Shown here: positions 1-8,646 of the stretch, piece after piece
Layout: each line of letters begins with the position of its first letter
How positions within the stretch are numbered: the stretch's first letter is position 1
NCBI RefSeq assembly: GCF_050633125.1
Contig: NZ_JBOEFX010000037.1
Location: 4,690-68,689, forward strand
Length of the DNA stretch: 64,000 bases
Source of the DNA: Lewinella sp050633125
Lineage (GTDB): Bacteria; Bacteroidota; Bacteroidia; Chitinophagales; Saprospiraceae
Direction of reading: 5' to 3'
The notes under the pieces: model-generated
What the model saw: only the letters and a program-made list of their open reading frames with translations
Told to the model about the DNA's origin: nothing
Database searches by the model: none
Program-made: the position numbers and the translations under genes

Positions 1-89
1 GCCAGCAATAGGAACCAGAGGATAAAAGTTCTTCGGAATTTGTACAATTCTGCACCAATTCCCCTTTTCAGGGCGGTTACACTGTTCAT
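1..89 (-). CDS. ABC transporter permease, N-terminal fragment (runs off window)
   Basis: An ATG at 89 overlaps the stop of the upstream ATPase gene by the four bases ATGA, which indicates translational coupling. The visible 29 codons begin MNSVTALKRGIGAELYKFRR and continue into a hydrophobic run (TFILWFLLL) that looks like the first membrane segment of an ABC-2 type permease. A permease is the expected partner of a BcrA-type ATPase. Only the N-terminus is visible, so the family is inferred from position and the start of the membrane segment. Confidence 0.7.
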   Translation of the reverse strand, partial: MNSVTALKRGIGAELYKFRRTFILWFLLL

Positions 90-1003
90 TGGTCGAGCTT
101 TTTGGTGAGGTTTAGAAAGACAGCTTCGAGGTTCTCCTGGGAAGAGGAGAGTTGGTAAACCTGCACGCCGCTGGCGACCAGCAGCTGATTGATTTCTGCG
201 ATTTCCTGCTTGCTTTTGATCGCTAATAGTAGCCCGTTGTGGTAGGCTTCTAAAATAACGAAACCTTGCTTTTCCAGTACATGAGTAGCAGTATCCACGT
301 GATCCAGCTCTATGCTAAGTTGTAGGTTATCACCTCCATTTTTCAGCCCCTCCAACTTCCCTTCGTAGAGGATTTTGCCTTGATCGATGATGGCTACATC
401 GGTGGCCAGTTTTTCTATTTCAGAAAGAATATGGCTGGATAGGAAGATGGTCTTGCCGTGGTCTTTATTAAGTCGCAGAATCAATTCTCGCATTTCGATG
501 ATGCCGCTGGGGTCGAGACCATTGGTGGGTTCATCGAGGATCAGTAGCTCGGGGTCAGTCAGCAGAGCGGCGGCGAGGCCCAGGCGTTGGCACATTCCCA
601 GGGAGTAGTTTTTGGCCTTTTTATCGGCATTGTCTACGAGGCGAACGATCTTCAACACCTCGTCTACCCGCTCTTTTTTTCCGCCCACCATTTTGCGGAC
701 GACTTCCAGATTCTGCCTGCCAGATAGGTGCTTGTAGATGGAAGGGTTTTCGATCAGTGCCCCGACCTTTCCGAGTATTTCTTCGCGGTGATCCAGGAGT
801 TCTTTCCCAAATATGCTGACCTGGCCCCGCTTGGGGTGAAACAAGTCCAGCAGTACTCGAATAGTGGTGGTCTTTCCTGCGCCATTGGGCCCAAGAAAGC
901 CATAAATGCTCCCGCGCGGCACATTCAGACTGACCTGATCAAGGGCTTTGAAGTCTTTGAAGTAGAAATCCAGCCCTTGCGTTTGGATAATTGGTTCCGG
1001 CAT
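86..1003 (-). CDS. ABC transporter ATP-binding protein (BcrA/CcmA-like exporter ATPase)
   Basis: This 305-residue protein is the cytoplasmic nucleotide-binding subunit of an ABC exporter. Walker A (GPNGAGKTTT, about residues 39-48), the signature segment YSLGMCQRLG (about 133-142) and Walker B plus D-loop (LLILDEPTNGLDP, about 153-165) are all present. The signature variant YSLGM.QRL and the C-terminal extension of about 90 residues are typical of the bacitracin/lantibiotic-type ATPases that pair with an ABC-2 permease. The permease gene begins inside its stop codon. ATG at 1003 is chosen. The substrate cannot be told from the sequence. Confidence 0.93.
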   Translation of the reverse strand: MPEPIIQTQGLDFYFKDFKALDQVSLNVPRGSIYGFLGPNGAGKTTTIRVLLDLFHPKRGQVSIFGKELLDHREEILGKVGALIENPSIYKHLSGRQNLEVVRKMVGGKKERVDEVLKIVRLVDNADKKAKNYSLGMCQRLGLAAALLTDPELLILDEPTNGLDPSGIIEMRELILRLNKDHGKTIFLSSHILSEIEKLATDVAIIDQGKILYEGKLEGLKNGGDNLQLSIELDHVDTATHVLEKQGFVILEAYHNGLLLAIKSKQEIAEINQLLVASGVQVYQLSSSQENLEAVFLNLTKKLDQ

Positions 1004-1367
1004 CTTTCCCTATTTGTTATGGCGATGAAGATGGGGAATATGTGTTTGGTGAAATTTTAAACTATACGAAGGAAGGGGTTTTGTCGATGAAGGTGGTGTT
1101 CCTCCTGAAGCCTCGGTGCTTACGCAGCATTGAGTTGGTTCTAAATGCGCCCACCTCCAAACAATCAAATCCCTGTCCTCCACCGGGGGAGGTGTCCGAA
1201 GGACGGAGGGGCAGCCCTATCTGAAAGGGCTACCCCTCCCTCGATCCTGTGGATCGGTCCCTCCAGCGGGACACATTTTGATGGTGCTAGTAGCAAGAAT
1301 AACACCGATTATAAAGATGACATCCTATTAATTTGGCCTTAGGAGGGAGTTTTACAGAACCAATCAA
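1004..1367. other. Intergenic stretch with a cluster of GC-rich hairpins
   Basis: No convincing gene is seen. Between 1194 and 1256 there are three consecutive stem-loops: GTCC-GAA-GGAC (1194-1204), a long stem GGAGGGG-C-AGCCCT pairing with AGGGCT-A-CCCCTCC (1205-1239), and CGATCC-TGT-GGATCG (1242-1256). The GC content is well above that of the flanks. This looks like a dispersed palindromic intergenic element rather than a gene; 25644-25690 is similar in style. Confidence 0.6.
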
Positions 1368-1595
1368 CTATGAGTGATTTAGCCCCCTAAGATTCGCTTT
1401 CTGGGTCTGATAGTATTTGTTGCATTGCACTATCAAAGCTATCAAAGTCAGCAACTTTATAATGACCACATCTTTATCGTTTAAAGATTGCCACTTTCCC
1501 TGAAAGGTGGTGGTTGGATTTTGTTTACAACCAGACAATAATAAAACTATCGCTGCAAACCAGAAAAATTTGAGTTTCATAGAAAAAGCGTTCAT
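1368..1595 (-). pseudogene. Small lipoprotein, probably frame-disrupted
   Basis: The reading frame encodes 75 residues; the likely start is the internal ATG giving MKLKFFWF (1580). It has a lipoprotein signal (AAIVLLLSGCKQ) followed by TTTFQGKWQSLNDKDVV, which reads like the start of a small lipocalin-type lipoprotein. After that the composition becomes implausible. In another frame the same DNA reads HYKVADFDSFDSAMQQILSD and ends in a stop at 1387-1389, which looks like real coding sequence. The simplest reading is a frameshift or an internal deletion that joined two halves. Function unknown. Confidence 0.5.
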
Positions 1596-1662
1596 GTAAG
1601 ATTTGTTTTCATGTAAGAATTCGAGCGCCTATTTAAGGGGTCGGCGCCGAGCAGGGGTGTTC

Positions 1663-1680
1663 GTTCCGAGGTATCGGAAC
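1663..1680. repeat. CCGA/TCGG hairpin
   Basis: Perfect 7-bp stem GTTCCGA-GGTA-TCGGAAC lying between two minus-strand genes, just after the palindrome TCGGCGCCGA (1641-1650). It shares the CCGA...TCGG core with hairpins at 2994, 3019, 3055, 35088 and 57636. Confidence 0.6.
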
Positions 1681-1717
1681 TCACGGTGGCGAGTATTTTC
1701 AGCAGCAATCTGGGGAC

Positions 1718-2383
1718 TTAGGTTCGCCAACCATTACTCAGTTGCTTATCCTTCCAATAGTCCGTCACCGACTGTAAACGGGCTTTGAATTCCGCAAACT
1801 CCTCTTCTTCGAAATTCCGGCTATCGACGGTGACTGTATTTTGGCCCTCTGAAAGAATATATATCTTTTTTTCTTCGAAAACGAAGTACCTAAAATCCTC
1901 CATCATGATCGTTTCTTCTTTATTAGGCGCTTCAAATAACAGGAGTTTATCTTCTAGAAGAACTAGCCTAATCTGCGGATTTTTTTTTAACGAAAGAAAC
2001 TCGAAGATCCCTAAAAGTAAACCAAAGGCGCCCATACTCAACAAAAACACTCTATTGTTCAAATGATTAGTTGAATTCCAGAATCCTAGAACAATAACAT
2101 AAAGACTTATCAAGGTGCTTCCTAAAAGTGACTTTTTCCGGCTAAAACTCCCCCCTCTTAATTCAGCGACAATAGCTGCTATTGGCTCCACCAATTTTGC
2201 TGCTAATTTCTTTTTTACGCTATGGACCATTACAAGTATAGCACCCATCCAAAGCAATATAAGCACAACTAGCCACCACAGAGAAATATCTTCACATTTC
2301 AAATATAAAGTTGTAATAGCTACTATGTTGAGCACAGAAATCATAGTAAAAAACCATTTAGAGCGCGCTTGTTTTTCCATCAT
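1718..2383 (-). CDS. Hypothetical membrane protein with C-terminal PH-like region
   Basis: A 221-residue protein. Two hydrophobic hairpins are visible: residues about 11-27 and 34-53, then about 90-105 and 112-130, giving four probable membrane segments. The last 80 residues are soluble, rich in beta-forming residues and acidic (EDFRYFVFEEKKIYILSEGQ), resembling the cytoplasmic PH/YcxB-like tails of small bacterial membrane proteins. ATG at 2383 (followed by a second Met at 2380) is used. It lies with two lipoprotein genes on the same strand, but the gaps do not demand an operon. I do not recognise the family; no function is proposed. Confidence 0.75.
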   Translation of the reverse strand: MMEKQARSKWFFTMISVLNIVAITTLYLKCEDISLWWLVVLILLWMGAILVMVHSVKKKLAAKLVEPIAAIVAELRGGSFSRKKSLLGSTLISLYVIVLGFWNSTNHLNNRVFLLSMGAFGLLLGIFEFLSLKKNPQIRLVLLEDKLLLFEAPNKEETIMMEDFRYFVFEEKKIYILSEGQNTVTVDSRNFEEEEFAEFKARLQSVTDYWKDKQLSNGWRT

Positions 2384-2441
2384 GATCTAAATAAGTCATT
2401 GTAATTCTTAGCATCAATCCCACAGTAATATAAGTACTATT

Positions 2442-2885
2442 TCACTTTGTCCTCAATTTAGAAACGTGTATAGACTGCCATTCCCCATAGGAAGAAATAA
2501 ATTTCAGATAATTCCTTTCAAGCGTATCAATAAGGCTATAACGATGATGATAAATAGCCAATTCCCGTACTAGATCTCTGCTTTGCTCGAAGCGAATAAT
2601 AACAGAATCTCCAAGCAGCTCAACTGTAGAAGAATTTTCGCTAGACATTCCCTCCAACGCGAAAAAGCTTATTCTCAACGTATCTTTTACCCTCGTAACT
2701 TCTAATTCAAAAGGCTTTCCAGAACCATAATTCTTTTCAAAATCCCAGGGCTTTCCAAATCGATCATCATAAACAGCATCCACTTCCTTTTCTAAAACGA
2801 ATGGAGGCTGATCTAATTCGCGGTCGCCTTGATTGCACCCTAGTACCAAAATGATAAATATATATTGACTGCACCTCTGAATCAT
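2442..2885 (-). CDS. Hypothetical lipoprotein
   Basis: A 147-residue protein starting at ATG 2885. A short signal ends in a lipobox (IFIILVLGCNQ, Cys near residue 17), so the mature protein should be lipid-anchored. The rest is a compact, beta-rich, charged domain (FELEVTRVKDTLRISFFALE) with no motif I recognise. It is followed 58 nt downstream by the membrane protein gene ending at 1718. A strong terminator (2919-2968) separates it from the secreted PNGase-like gene upstream, so it probably has its own promoter in the short gap. Confidence 0.7.
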   Translation of the reverse strand: MIQRCSQYIFIILVLGCNQGDRELDQPPFVLEKEVDAVYDDRFGKPWDFEKNYGSGKPFELEVTRVKDTLRISFFALEGMSSENSSTVELLGDSVIIRFEQSRDLVRELAIYHHRYSLIDTLERNYLKFISSYGEWQSIHVSKLRTK

Positions 2886-2918
2886 AAGCTATTTAATGGC
2901 AGAAAAAATCAACTCCTA

Positions 2919-2968
2919 TAAAACAAAAAACGGGTTTTTGCCCACCCTTTACGGCAAACAAAAACCCG
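2919..2968 (-). terminator. Rho-independent terminator of the PNGase-like gene
   Basis: On the minus strand the stem CGGGTTTTTG (2931-2940) pairs perfectly with CAAAAACCCG (2959-2968), and is followed by a U-rich run (complement of aaaacaaaaaa, 2920-2930). It lies 138 nt past the stop of the gene that ends at 3106. Confidence 0.7.
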
Positions 2969-2993
2969 CGAGTGCAACGAGCACCACCGCGAC

Positions 2994-3072
2994 CCCGATT
3001 TATCGGGAGAGCACCACCACCATTCCGATACAATCGGAATGGTACCCCCCGCGAGCCCCGAGGCTTCGGGGC
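2994..3072. repeat. Three consecutive CCGA/TCGG hairpins
   Basis: Three stem-loops follow each other in 79 bp: CCCGAT-TT-ATCGGG (2994-3007), ACCATTCCGAT-ACA-ATCGGAATGGT (3019-3043, 11 bp perfect) and GCCCCGA-GGCT-TCGGGGC (3055-3072). They are flanked by short GCGAG/CGAGT runs. All share a CCGA...TCGG core with different outer pairs, so pairing is kept while sequence differs. Confidence 0.7.
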
Positions 3073-3105
3073 GAGCACACCCACGAGTGAAGCGAGTACC
3101 CCACC

Positions 3106-6100
3106 CTACGGCATCACCACCAATTCCTTGCTATACACCTTCCCATCCAGCTGTACTTTTACGATGTACATACCGGCAGGCAGGCTGCGCGTGTCTAGTT
3201 GTTCTAATTGCTCGGAACTGCCTACTATCGTTTGGCCCGTTTGGAAAACCCGACCAGTCATGTCTACAATTTGCCATTCTACCTGCTCGCCTGAGAAGCC
3301 GGTAAGTTCTAGCGTAGTGCTTTCTCGGGCGGGGTTGGGGTAGAGGCTGAAACGACGTGGGGTCTCAAGTTCTTCTTCTGTTCCTACAGCTTGAGGAATG
3401 ATAAAGTCATAGTGCAGATCACCACCAAAATCGGGATTGAACGTTTTCACCGATGCGAAAAACGTCTCGGTCAACTGGCGCCTCAGGCTTACGTTGCCTG
3501 TACCTACATTTTGGCCTACAGCGGCCCAGTACCAGAAGTCGAGGCCATCACCGCCATCGTCTTCTATCGTCAGGCTGTAACAACCTGGTGGTAGCATGAT
3601 CTCGTCGCGGTACGTCGTTGCTGTACTCATATTGCTACGCTCCAATACTACATCACCGTTACTATTTTTGATGGTGTAGCGGTTTTCTCCCGGGCGGTTA
3701 TTGGTTTTAATCTGAATAAAGAGACTTTCGTAGTCCATTATATCCGCAGGCGTGAAGGCCGAACGCATCATGTTGTTGGCCGCATATTCATCCTGCCCGC
3801 CGTTGGGGCCAAAGACGCCTACGATAAACTGAGGGTTTTCGTCGGACGTTTCCCAAAAGAGGTAATCATCAACTGGCAGTTCAATCTCTATCGTTTCGCC
3901 GAAAGGCAAATTACCTGTCCAATTGTAAGTGGTCGTATTGCCGTTCACTACACCATAATTAATGCCTAAAGAAGTGATGGTCGTCGTACCATTATTTTTT
4001 ACCACTACGATAGGCTGCTGACAAGCCGGATTGAAACGCTCATATTCTACCTTCTGGCTGGGGCGCATGACATCTACAACTGCTGCGTCGAGCGTAAAGT
4101 TAGGAGTACCATAGCTTACCAATTGGGCCGCCACTAGATAATTGGCTTCTGACATAAAGGCGCCGTTTACCCCATAGTCCACATCAATGGTTTCGCCAGC
4201 GTCTTCTGGCACCATAAATTCGTGAACATCCGTAGCCATGCCTGGGCACCAGCCTGCACGGTCAAAAATCCAGGTACCGCCTTGAGGGTAGATCGGGTTT
4301 TCGCCACAAGCTTTCCATACATCAAAACGAAATTCCTGGGCGCCACCATTGACGTTGAGGTAGTGCTCGCGAGAAACAAATTCTCCATTTTGGCCGTGTC
4401 CTGTGACACTGGCCCTCAACTTATAAGTATCGGCCTCAGGGTTGAGGCGTAGTGTCCGTGGCTCGAAAACGTTATCTGCCTGAATGGCATCAAACCATCC
4501 GCGAGCAAAAGGCCATACATTTTCAATAGACAATACATCGCGCGTAGGCGTGCCGGTGATAAACAGGAATTCAATGTCCATTTCCTCCTGGTTTTGGCCG
4601 CCCATTTCCATGCTCAAGAAGCGTTCTCCTTTCAGGATGGGCCCAAAATCAGTAACATCAAAAGTGAAGGTCTTTCCTGCTGCTCCCAAGCTCAGGCCGT
4701 TGCCGTAAGGGGTGACCAGTGACAGAATCTCAAATTTCGCAGGGCGCTTTAGATGGTAGGTAAGTTCTTCGATATTAATCGTTCCTTCTGCCGTCAGCGG
4801 GTACGTTTCGAGGATATTGCCGTCTTCATCGTAAAGATAAGTAGCTGTAGCAGGATAGGTTTCATAAGTATTGGCCACCATCAGGTTGTTGCCATTGTCT
4901 ACAACATACTCTACGACGGTACTAGGGTACACCAGGCTGGAATCTATCGCCGGCACGGTTTCATTAACAACCGTATGTACCCCTTGCTCAAAGCGGGCAG
5001 AGAAGCGGTAGTTGATGCTCGTCCAATCGTAGTAGAGCTCTTCGCCCCGATAGGTTTGCCAATTGGGGCCAACCAAGCTGGCATCAAAACCATTGGCAAC
5101 ATCTTGCGCCACCAAACCGGTTCCTTCATTGAAGGGGTAATGTGCAATCAGCGAAGCAATGGCCGGATGGCTACCAGGGATATCTTCGGTGTACATAATC
5201 GCTTGAATTTCTTCGGCCGTCAAGGCACGCTGCCACATACTGAGGTTATCCAAATTGCCAGGGTAAGCGTTGCCACCATTAATATTGGCTCCTACTTTCA
5301 TGCGAGTTGCCATAATGGGGCGATTCATACCCGTGCCGCTGTGCCATAATTCTCCATTGAGGTAGATGGCCATCGTGCCGGCGGTTGCATCTTTGGTAAA
5401 TGCCCAGTGGTTCCATTGGCCTTCAAAATCAGCAGTATTAGCTGGTTTTTCTATCCGGTCATATCCGCTACCATCGTTGCCACAATCCCAGTAGATCGTG
5501 CCATTACTCCAAGGCAGGTGTACGTTCATCTGGCGGCGATTAGCGCCATCTACGGCCTCAAAAACAGAGGTATTTGCAGGCAATGCATCTTCCAAACCAT
5601 AAGACCAAAAGGCAACGGTTACGCCCTGTGTCATGCCCAGTGCTTCGGTAGGAACGTCCATCTGACCAGTGCCCTGTAAACCGAGGTAATGCTGATTGGC
5701 AGGAGTAGCTCCTAATCCAGTAAGGTTAGTAGTTTCTGTGCCTGCGAAACGCAGTAGTGGTGCTGAATTTTGTCCGGTTTGGCTAACATCCAGTAATACA
5801 TCACTGGTGCCATCCCATTCAAAAGACTGATAGAAAGGCAGGCTCGTCCATCCCGTCTCCGTGAAGGTGGTCGACTGAAAATAAACTTCTGTAAAACCAT
5901 CAACAGCCGGGGAGGTAGCATCGAGGTTGTCTTGGTCTACCGCTTTCATACGCAAGCGCAAAAAAGGGAGCGTTCCGCCTGTTTCTAACACCTCCAACTG
6001 TAGCGCAGTGATCGGGCCAGCGCTCAGTCCAGCGGCAGTTAAGTCTTCTGCGGCGTAGAGGTATTGTGCCCTGGCACGGTCTTCCAGTGTTCCGATATTG

Positions 6101-6540
6101 AGTGGCGCAACACCTTCTCCTACCTGGCCAACCGTAAGACTGGTGGTATCCGAAAAGGTTGTTTGTTGCTGACCATATTGTGTATAGGTATAAAAAGGTT
6201 GGCTCGTAAAGGGAAAATCTTCTCCAGCAAACCCACTGATCAGATGAGAAGGATGACGACTTAGTGAGGAGTCTTGAAGCGTAGGGTCGGTAATAAAAGT
6301 ATTACAGCTGTAATCCCATTCCCGGCAACCCACGTTGCCACTACCTACTGCATTGTCATGGCAGCGCATATTGTAGCGCATGAGAATCTTTTCATAAGTC
6401 TGCGTTTCATCATCAGGAAATTGATAAAACCCTGAGCGAGCATCATCTGCCCAGGTAAGGGTTTGTACCCGTATGGTATCCTGTGCGTTGAGACTGAAGA
6501 AGATGCACGCGAAAAAGCTCAAGAGTAGAAATTGCTTCAT
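3106..6540 (-). CDS. Secreted PNGase F-like/LamG protein with T9SS C-terminal domain
   Basis: About 1144 residues from ATG 6540, which gives a clean signal peptide (MKQFLLLSFFACIFFSLNAQ). The N-terminal region contains MRCHDNAVGSGNVGCREWDY, like the first half of peptide-N-glycosidase F. A LamG/concanavalin-like domain follows at about residues 285-480 (GTGQMDVPTEALGMTQGVTV). Around residues 690-830 GHGQNGEF and GGTWIFDRAGWCPGM match the PNGase F C-terminal fold. The protein ends in a type A T9SS sorting domain (SLYPNPARE...). It is likely exported and surface-attached or released, possibly acting on N-glycans. Whether the catalytic acids are kept cannot be judged here. The LamG module appears inserted between the two PNGase halves. 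Confidence 0.8.
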   Translation of the reverse strand: MKQFLLLSFFACIFFSLNAQDTIRVQTLTWADDARSGFYQFPDDETQTYEKILMRYNMRCHDNAVGSGNVGCREWDYSCNTFITDPTLQDSSLSRHPSHLISGFAGEDFPFTSQPFYTYTQYGQQQTTFSDTTSLTVGQVGEGVAPLNIGTLEDRARAQYLYAAEDLTAAGLSAGPITALQLEVLETGGTLPFLRLRMKAVDQDNLDATSPAVDGFTEVYFQSTTFTETGWTSLPFYQSFEWDGTSDVLLDVSQTGQNSAPLLRFAGTETTNLTGLGATPANQHYLGLQGTGQMDVPTEALGMTQGVTVAFWSYGLEDALPANTSVFEAVDGANRRQMNVHLPWSNGTIYWDCGNDGSGYDRIEKPANTADFEGQWNHWAFTKDATAGTMAIYLNGELWHSGTGMNRPIMATRMKVGANINGGNAYPGNLDNLSMWQRALTAEEIQAIMYTEDIPGSHPAIASLIAHYPFNEGTGLVAQDVANGFDASLVGPNWQTYRGEELYYDWTSINYRFSARFEQGVHTVVNETVPAIDSSLVYPSTVVEYVVDNGNNLMVANTYETYPATATYLYDEDGNILETYPLTAEGTINIEELTYHLKRPAKFEILSLVTPYGNGLSLGAAGKTFTFDVTDFGPILKGERFLSMEMGGQNQEEMDIEFLFITGTPTRDVLSIENVWPFARGWFDAIQADNVFEPRTLRLNPEADTYKLRASVTGHGQNGEFVSREHYLNVNGGAQEFRFDVWKACGENPIYPQGGTWIFDRAGWCPGMATDVHEFMVPEDAGETIDVDYGVNGAFMSEANYLVAAQLVSYGTPNFTLDAAVVDVMRPSQKVEYERFNPACQQPIVVVKNNGTTTITSLGINYGVVNGNTTTYNWTGNLPFGETIEIELPVDDYLFWETSDENPQFIVGVFGPNGGQDEYAANNMMRSAFTPADIMDYESLFIQIKTNNRPGENRYTIKNSNGDVVLERSNMSTATTYRDEIMLPPGCYSLTIEDDGGDGLDFWYWAAVGQNVGTGNVSLRRQLTETFFASVKTFNPDFGGDLHYDFIIPQAVGTEEELETPRRFSLYPNPARESTTLELTGFSGEQVEWQIVDMTGRVFQTGQTIVGSSEQLEQLDTRSLPAGMYIVKVQLDGKVYSKELVVMP

Positions 6541-6614
6541 TGATCGTTGTTTTGCTCTCAAGATAGGGCTTATCTCTTTTTCCTGTAAATTAGTGGCTCA
6601 AGTTCGTCCACCCC

Positions 6615-7529
6615 ATGACCGAAAAAACGTATTTCCAACACCTCTACGAAATTGCTCGCCACTTAAATCAAGCGTTTACGCTGGAAGCTGCTTTGCGCAA
6701 AGCACTGGAAAAAACAGTGGAGGTACTTGATCTGGAAGGGGGCTGGATTTGGCTGGTGCAACCCGACAAAAAGAATGTTTACCTGGCTGCTTCGCACCAG
6801 TTACCTAAAGCCTTGAGCCAACACCCAGAACGCCTTTCCGGCTGGTGTTACTGTATCGACAAGTACCTTTCCAGTAGCCTGAACCAACCTAGCAACATCA
6901 GTGAAATTGCCTGTTCTCGGCTCAAAGACCTCGCCGAGGTGGAAGATGGTCTCAAATTTCATGCTTCGATCCCCATCAGTTCTAATGCCGAAAAAATTGG
7001 AATTCTAAATGTGCTGCACCAGCAAAATCGGCAGCTTGATGAGGAACAATTGCAATTATTACAAACCATTAGCGAGCTGCTGGCCATTGCGGTACAACGT
7101 ACACGGGCACAATCTGTAGCCAACAATACCACCCTCCAAACCAATGGTGAACAAAAGATCCTCCAACAACTGGTACTACCCACTTTGGTGAAAATGCAGC
7201 AACAACTTGATGAAGAGGCTGGCCTTGACCTAAGCACCCTAAAAAAAGATTTAGCCAGCCTACAGAAACAACTCCACACCGTACAAAAGGAGTTACCCAA
7301 AATGGCTTCGCCCTCCTCTGAAATTCACTACCCCAACTCTCCGCTTACTCCCCGCGAAAGAGAAGTATTGGCATTGGTCAAACAAGGGCTCACCAATCCA
7401 CAAATCGCCGGCCAGCTATTTATTAGCGAGCGGACCGTCAAATTCCACCTTAGCTCTATTCTTGCGAAACTGGACGCTCAGACCCGAACGGAAGCTGTTT
7501 TGGTGGGTACGCAGCGGGGTTTGTTTTGA
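6615..7529 (+). CDS. GAF domain LuxR-type transcriptional regulator
   Basis: A 304-residue cytoplasmic regulator. Residues about 15-160 form a GAF sensor domain (LEAALRKALEKTVEVLDLEG...IGILNVLHQQNRQLDEEQLQ). A coiled linker covers about 185-235. The C-terminus is a LuxR helix-turn-helix from residue 244 (LTPREREVLALVKQGLTNPQ through RTVKFHLSSILAKL). No receiver or kinase domain is present, so it probably senses a ligand or redox state directly. It is divergent from the PNGase-like gene with about 75 nt between starts, so the two may share a control region. The target genes are unknown. Confidence 0.9.
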   Translation: MTEKTYFQHLYEIARHLNQAFTLEAALRKALEKTVEVLDLEGGWIWLVQPDKKNVYLAASHQLPKALSQHPERLSGWCYCIDKYLSSSLNQPSNISEIACSRLKDLAEVEDGLKFHASIPISSNAEKIGILNVLHQQNRQLDEEQLQLLQTISELLAIAVQRTRAQSVANNTTLQTNGEQKILQQLVLPTLVKMQQQLDEEAGLDLSTLKKDLASLQKQLHTVQKELPKMASPSSEIHYPNSPLTPREREVLALVKQGLTNPQIAGQLFISERTVKFHLSSILAKLDAQTRTEAVLVGTQRGLF

Positions 7530-7903
7530 TTTACATGGCCTCTTGACTTTAGAATTGTCTGATATTATATAAGCATTACGGATTTCCGAGTGCATTCACG
7601 ACCCACCCCAACCCCTCCCTGACCAGGCGAGAGGCTTTTACAAACCGCCCAATCACGGCCCAAAAACCATTGAAACACATTCATAATCAACACTTTATAC
7701 ATTTAAAATCCTCCATCCATCAAAAGGGAGGGAGTTAGAGGGTGGGTCGTGAATACAGGCCCCAAAGCGTCACACACTCCTCATATTATCAATTGAACAC
7801 CCTCATCCCCTCACCTATACCATCGTACAGGTCGTAACCAAGCCGATAGACCGTAGTTCTAGCAAGCTCTTTGCCTGATCTTTGTTCTAACAAAACAGAG
7901 ATT
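7530..7903. other. Intergenic stretch with a 159-bp inverted-repeat element
   Basis: No gene seen. Outer arms TTCACGACCCACCC (7595-7608) and GGGTGGGTCGTGAA (7740-7753) are perfectly complementary over 14 bp, with further pairing just inside (CCCTCCCT against AGGGAGGG). The interior is AT-rich and has no reading frame. The layout is like a MITE or a large stem-loop. The remainder up to the SDR start carries no clear motif. Confidence 0.6.
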
Positions 7904-8596
7904 ATGAAAAACAACAAAACAGCACTGATAACAGGTGCTTCTCGCGGATTAGGCTATGCTTTAGCGCTGGCTTTAGCCAAAAATGGTTGGCAACTACTAA
8001 TCAATGGCCGCAATGCGGAGACTTTACTGAAAGCATACGACGAGCTATCCATACACACCAAGGTTGTCGCTATTTCAGGTGATGTGCGCGATGAAATTCA
8101 TCTCCTCCAACTCCGCAATGCACTTCATGACCAGCAGTGGCAACTCGACCTGTTAGTCAATAACGCTTCTGCGTTAGGGATTTCGCCATTGGTTCCTATC
8201 CTCGAACATCCGGTGGATAATTTACACGAAGTCCTTCACACCAATCTCATTGCGCCGGTTTCTCTTTTGCAAAAAGTGCAAGCTTTCTTCACCGACCAAC
8301 CTACCATTATTAACATCAGTAGTGATGCGGCCGTAGCGGCTTACCCAAGCTGGGGAGCTTACAGCAGCAGCAAAGCAGGGCTCGATCACCTCAGCGCTAT
8401 TCTTGCGCAAGAGCAGCCCCAATGGAAAGTATACGCTTTTGATCCTGGCGACATGCGTACCCAAATGCACCAAGCCGCCTTTCCTGGGGAAGACATTACC
8501 GATCGCCCATTGCCGGAGGAGGAGGCGCTGCCTGCTTTACTAAAACTGCTACAATCGGGAGTTCCTAGTGGTCGGTATACCATTGATGCTGTGTAG
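7904..8596 (+). CDS. SDR family NAD(P)-dependent oxidoreductase
   Basis: A 230-residue short-chain dehydrogenase/reductase. The N-terminal cofactor motif TGASRGLG (about residues 10-17), the NNAS segment, and the catalytic Ser, Tyr and Lys (INISSDAA...AYSSSKAG) are all present. The start is ATG 7904: the frame extends further only through a TTG, and the Rossmann strand begins immediately after MKNNKTAL. The length and the sepiapterin-reductase-like spacing suggest a classical cytoplasmic SDR of unknown substrate. The next gene on the same strand, 186-213 nt away, is a divergent QueA-family gene, which may be a functional partner. Confidence 0.9.
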   Translation: MKNNKTALITGASRGLGYALALALAKNGWQLLINGRNAETLLKAYDELSIHTKVVAISGDVRDEIHLLQLRNALHDQQWQLDLLVNNASALGISPLVPILEHPVDNLHEVLHTNLIAPVSLLQKVQAFFTDQPTIINISSDAAVAAYPSWGAYSSSKAGLDHLSAILAQEQPQWKVYAFDPGDMRTQMHQAAFPGEDITDRPLPEEEALPALLKLLQSGVPSGRYTIDAV

Positions 8597-8646
8597 TAGT
8601 TTTCCTACCCTTTTTTCGACCCATCCCCAAATCCCCTTCCTTTCAA

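Noticed and set aside
4753..5349. 198-codon plus-strand frame inside the PNGase-like gene
   Set aside because: Antisense shadow; no signal, domain or start context, while the minus strand encodes recognisable LamG and PNGase segments.
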